From: Schistosoma mansoni
Lineage: Eukaryota; Platyhelminthes; Trematoda; Strigeidida; Schistosomatidae
Length of the DNA: 64,000 nucleotides
Reading direction: 5' to 3'
NCBI RefSeq assembly: GCF_000237925.1
Contig: NW_017385991.1
Location: 558,001-622,000, forward strand
Part shown: positions 59,435 through 64,000 of the stretch, piece by piece
How positions within the stretch are numbered: position 1 is the stretch's first letter
Layout of the letters: each line of letters starts with the position of its first letter
Translations under genes and position numbers: made by a program
The notes under the pieces: model-generated
The model's database searches: none
Seen by the model: only the letters and a program-made list of their open reading frames with translations
Told to the model about the DNA's origin: nothing

Positions 59435-59715
59435 GGGTATTTTAGAAACTACTATTGTGAATGAGAACACAGGTGAGGACAACCAACTACATATTCAGCA
59501 CAAATTACAACGTTATTTCGTAAGATACAAAAACCATACTATGATACTCTATTTACAAAATGTACTTCAATTGCCTCAAGCTTCATTGTTTCTGGATTTC
59601 CACACAAATTGCTTTTTATTTCTGTTCTTCTCTTCTTGATCTTCTCAATCTTCTGCTGTCAGATTTCTATTCCTTACTCACCATATATACTACTTATGTC
59701 GATATAAGTAGCTCA
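59435..59715 (+). mobile_element. LTR-like repeat, family C
   Basis: Collinear with 46484-46765 (GAACACAGG-GAGGACAACC, GATACAAAAACCATAC, TACTACTTATGTCGATATAAGTAG). Confidence 0.5.
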
Positions 59716-59719
59716 CACC

Positions 59720-60830
59720 ACACTACTATTTTTCATCGTACCAATAGTAGTAATGAGAGTAGTTGTAGTATGAGTAGTATTAGGGTGAGTAGTAGTGGTT
59801 ATTTTAGTACTATTAGTCCTATCAGAATCACTCATAAATTTCATGAACAATTCTTTCTGAAAATGCTTTTTCTACATTAATCAATGACTTGGCTACAATG
59901 AAGATCATGTGTTTCATGTTTATAGATGTAATTTAATTCTTATCATCATATTTGTTGTAACCACTAATTAAAATAAATCGATTACAAGTAGAGCTCTCTG
60001 AATTTTTAGGTGTTAAGTAATCAGTAACAAACGATATTAATCCGCCTATAATCCGCCATCATTTCTCTCCTAAACATCGAACGAGAGATATTCAGGTCTC
60101 ATTACAAATGCCTGACATTTAGACAGTTGAGTTGGTTTATAGCGCAACGATCATTGAACGTCATCGGTGAAAAACGTTTCACTCTTAACATGTCTGAAAT
60201 CCACGGGAAGCTGTGGAACTCATCTAAGTTGATAGCGAGAGTACTAATACTGAAATGGTTTTTATGAACATGATTTCTAGACTAAATCATGTCATTGAAC
60301 CAATGTGAAAACATGTGAAAAGCTGTTTATATATCTCACCATCATTACAACGGTCAGCTAAAATTATATGCTTAAACATGAAATCGCACAATCAAAAGTC
60401 AGGTGAAAAACGCTATTGCCAGCATAGAGAAACGTCTGAAGTGTGGTTATGAAGCTTCAAATTACTTTACACAAAATATAAAAATGCATCTTCATGTGTG
60501 TAGTGTATATATCTGAGATTGCCCAGTAAAGGTCTAATTAAATCAATCGATAATACGTCGTTTAAGGTTAGTTCCGTGAAATAATACAATTTTCATTTTA
60601 CTTCTTGTATATTGTTTTTCTCCTCAACACTGCACATTGAATATTGAACGGAGGTCGTGTATACGTATGTGCGTCAAGTTGGATTCCAAACATTTTAAAA
60701 TCTAATTTTACTTAATTCATAGAGATGTATATGTTCATATGATGAAGGTCATTACATTATTGGGTATGGTATGAACAGTCGTATTAATATGGATTAATGG
60801 AAGTATATTTCCTCATTTGATTGAAAGTCC
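59720..60830. other. Intergenic, nothing recognised
   Basis: AT-rich; short GTAGTAGTA-like stretches near 59740-59810 only. Confidence 0.5.
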
Positions 60831-60839
60831 CATAAACTT

Positions 60840-61195
60840 TATTATTTTATAGTTGAAAGCGTGAGTCAATTGAAGCTAGACCACCATGGAAAACCTGGGA
60901 ACACTGGATGACCGTTTCGTCCTATTACGGGACTCCTCAGCAGTGCGCATCCACGAACCCGCTCTCGCGAGACTCGGACCCAGGACCTACCTGTCTCGAG
61001 TCAGAGCCCTTAACCGATAGACCACTGAGCTTGCATCCAACGGTGTTAATGTCTTACTTCAACTGATCCACGAAGTTGAGCAAACGTTCACCAATTGTCT
61101 TCAGTGAGTTTCTATTTCACAACAGACGTGGTTTGAACTCCACTGGTCGCTGCTTCTCACTAGAGCTCCTAGATATACTTCCTAGATATACTTTA
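60840..61195 (-). repeat. S0 tRNA-headed SINE with 5' extension
   Basis: Tail and body, reverse head (CGGACCCAGGACCTACC ... GACCACTGAGC), then about 120 bp upstream of the head (GTTAATGTCTTACTTCAACT ... CCACTGGTCGCTGC). The same 5' extension occurs at 63545-63640 and 44985-45055, so the full family unit is longer than the tRNA-like head. Confidence 0.75.
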
Positions 61196-61199
61196 TTAT

Positions 61200-62750
61200 T
61201 TTAAATGAGGTCACCAATCAGAAATACGTAAACATCCATATAGATCTATATCATAAGAAAAATCTATGATCTCCCGCGCAACAGCGTAACCTGTACAAAA
61301 TTTTTTCAAACTTATTTACTGAATAGTATAATGATTACCATGTAATATGACGTTACTAACTTGACAGTGGGTAAATTAAGTTTTAAATTAGGATAAAACA
61401 GCTACCTAGTACTTAGTAATTTTCAACAGTCTTTCAGCTGGTATCGGTTCTGAATGAAAGTCGCCTTTGAAAGTTTTTTTCTATTGTGGAAAATAAGTCG
61501 TGAACTAAACTTCACGATTGTTTTGATCAAACCTTTAAAACACACAAGTCAATTAATAATTTCAAGCGTTGCTGTTTTACCGTTGTTGATTCAGTACTGA
61601 ATGTAAACATTCGTAGATTATGTCGCGGACTAAGTTTAGATGGACAACGGGGGATGGCATCGAACAGCTGTTTCATTCTAATAATGAAATATTTAATACT
61701 GTACAATCATCATCCCATCAGAGTTCGAGCACAAGACGTCCATAACTTGCATCAAGTTTATTACCTTTAGACTACTGAGATGATCCCAAATGATTTGGAT
61801 TTCTGGCATGAGGTAATTGGTATTCAAATAGAATTTCGATAGGATTATTGGCACTTAGGTTAAGAGTATACTCAAAAGCTGGGATGAAATATTTGCTCTG
61901 AAATCCGATTACAGGTCATTATCCAAAATAGTACTTCATTACAGGTGTTTCTATGTAGCCAGATTATAAGAGTTCAAACGTACTTACTTTGTGTCCATTC
62001 AAATTATTCAGTCGTCTACTAAAATTGTTTCACGTCGCAAGTAAATGATGAACACATACAATTCAACAAGCAGACAAAATATCCAAAAACTTCAGTTCAT
62101 CAATAAAACGTCTGAAAATCTGACGAACTACTAGTAAGTAGACAATGACTTCAGAAAGAAAAATATAAACGATTGTCATCTTCAGGAAAATTCCCTGGAT
62201 ATTGGTACCAACATTGCTCGATGCTTTCATTTTTTTCATGATATAACTTTCATGTTAAAAGTGAATAAAATGTTTTGGGAATTCAGTAGATCTAATTTTA
62301 AGTCTTCGATCATTATTTCTAGTCATAAACAGAACATTCATCTTCATTTTAGATTAAGTAATACTAGAAGTCAAATAGCAAAGTTTCTGAACTGTTGAAT
62401 AGATTAAATACTTACTGGCGGAGTCAACAGAAAGCAAAAACAAATCTGAGGTGAGTACTTAAAAGTTTCATTTGTGTCATCCATTGTTTTGAGTTAAATA
62501 ATCATTACATTATTCTATTAAACCATTATACTTGTGCATATCTTGAGTATTCAGGATGTAGTTGGATATTATAGTGTTCTTCACAAGTCATGATGGTATC
62601 AGTTTCAATCTTATACATGTTTTTATAACCAAACAATGAAACTTCAGATGAAATAAAAATTATGTGAACGGATCATAAGTCTTTATATATCAGCCGTTTA
62701 TGTGTTGACTTATTGAAACTTATTAAGAATAACAACTGGGGATTAATTCA
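61200..62750. other. Intergenic, nothing recognised
   Basis: AT-rich, no exon or named repeat. Confidence 0.5.
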
Positions 62751-62764
62751 TTTAGTATTGTTTG

Positions 62765-62966
62765 TTTGAATCTTTCCATCGATGTGTTAGGACTGCAACT
62801 GGCCAGTCTCTAATTGGCATATGTGCATACTGTGCGTATTGCCTCGATATAGCCTAAATTTGCAAGCATGGTAAGCAGAGATGGATAGTGGCTAGCAGTG
62901 GAATCCAAATAGGACGAAACGCGCGTCCTGGATTCCACTGCTAGCCATTATCCATCTCTGCTTACA
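62765..62966. repeat. Hammerhead SINE (S1), fold-back copy with truncated ribozyme
   Basis: - strand tail up to GTGGCTAGCAGTGGAATCC is joined to a + strand half-hammerhead (AAATAGGACGAAACGCGCGT) and its 3' flank. The two arms (about 62870-62903 and 62929-62964) are near-perfect inverse copies. Confidence 0.78.
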
Positions 62967-62969
62967 ATA

Positions 62970-63455
62970 ACCGGGGATGTTATCAAAGAGCTCTTTCTCT
63001 ATGTAACTATTGAGCAATTCATCTTATGGAGAAATTTAGATTTTATGTGATCATATGTTTGCATAAATTCTTCCTTCAATTGTATGGACTATTCGTAAAT
63101 GTCAATATATGTCAAAAACCTACATAGTTCATTTTGGCTGTGATGTGCTTTGTAATCTAACCCACTTTCTTGAATGTGAAATCTGACAATTTTTGTATGT
63201 TCAACCGATCAATAAACATAAATTAAAACTTATTGAAAGGCGGTTTTCATTTTAAAGTGATATCAGTCGAAAATCAATAAACGATGGACTATTTTTTCTT
63301 AGTTTTAGACAATTCATTAGAGTGTACTCACGAGCACAATGCATATAGACAATTGAATCAGAATTCAATAACTTACATTCACAGTGAATTATCAGTCAAA
63401 TATCTAACTTCATTAAATATTTAGGGAAACGTCTTCCAGTTAGAAATTTGTCAGA
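62970..63455. other. Intergenic, nothing recognised
   Basis: AT-rich, no exon or named repeat. Confidence 0.5.
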
Positions 63456-63459
63456 ATGA

Positions 63460-63835
63460 GGGTTTGTGGAAATTTTAGTAATTTAATGGCTGGATTCATG
63501 AGTTGATTTAAGCTAGACCACCATGGAAAACCTAGGAGCCTTGGATATGACTAGTGGAGTCAAGCTGTGTCTGCTGTGAAACAGTTACTCACTGAAGACA
63601 ATGGTGGACGCTCACGTCATTTCATAGATTGGTTGAAGTTAGATAATAACACCGTTGGATACTGGTTCAGTGGTTTAGAGATTAAGCATTTGCACGCGAT
63701 ACCGAAAGTTCTAGGTTCGAATCCAGCGTGGATATGCATCAGTAAGGAGTCCCATCCGAGGACGAGATGGCTACCCAGTGCTTCCAGGTATTCCAGGGTG
63801 GTCTAGCTTAAACCAACTCATTAATTCAAATATAC
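63460..63835. repeat. S0 tRNA-headed SINE, + strand, with inverted tail before it
   Basis: 63460-63545 is a tail in - orientation. 63550-63835 is a + strand unit with 5' extension, tRNA-like head (ACTGGTTCAGTGGTTTAGAG, GGTTCGAATCC) and tail. Confidence 0.75.
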
Positions 63836-64000
63836 ATTTTAAATTTAGTTAATAATAAGAGAGAAGAAATTTTGATGGTCATCTTCTTAGTATATTGATA
63901 ATAAAAAGAATATACATAATTAATAATTATTGATTATGTATTATATTTCCATTATTTAGTACAATATTTTTCTGATTTGGTCAATTTATTAATTGACCTA

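Overview
The window looks like nuclear DNA of a blood fluke (Schistosoma or a close relative). It is very AT-rich. Both recognisable host genes have flatworm-style micro-introns. The repeats are ones described from schistosomes: Merlin DNA transposons, RTE (SR2-like) and CR1-like LINEs, Ty3/Gypsy and BEL/Pao relics, and tRNA-headed SINE-like repeats carrying hammerhead ribozymes (the Sm-alpha type). The species cannot be fixed from sequence alone.

Two host genes are supported, both on the + strand. CHFR (about 7.2-21.2 kb) is an FHA-RING E3 ubiquitin ligase with a C-terminal cysteine-rich/PBZ zinc-finger region. It can be read through eleven exons as one continuous 536-codon frame. Its first six introns are 47-59 nt and its last four are 1.1-5.3 kb, and those four hold the repeats. 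CHMP1 (31.11-31.74 kb) is an ESCRT-III subunit of 196 residues, split by a single 37-nt intron. The two genes are unrelated in function and nothing suggests co-regulation.

Layout: 0-0.24 kb tRNA-headed SINE; 1.1-5.6 kb decayed Ty3/Gypsy material; 7.2-21.2 kb CHFR, with two almost identical 770-bp Merlin transposons, an RTE 3' fragment, LTR-like repeats and SINEs in its introns; 21.3-21.8 kb a retroposon; 23.3-29.6 kb antisense CR1-like LINE pieces, a Gypsy-type LTR and an RTE endonuclease fragment; 31.1-31.7 kb CHMP1; 32-64 kb a gene-poor repeat field. That field holds seven of the nine copies of a ~515-bp retroposon with a TAAA-rich tail, eight of ten hammerhead-like cores, a BEL/Pao fossil, LINE fragments and many inverted (fold-back) SINE copies.

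No prokaryote-style system, CRISPR array, rRNA gene or convincing functional tRNA gene is present. The observations most worth a second look are: (i) two different tRNA-headed SINE families carrying hammerhead ribozymes, with at least one intact core in each; (ii) repeated fold-back SINE copies, three of them enclosed by a single target-site duplication; (iii) the ~515-bp retroposon, whose antisense strand keeps a recurring ~100-codon reading frame; (iv) a Merlin insertion whose empty site is visible elsewhere in the window.
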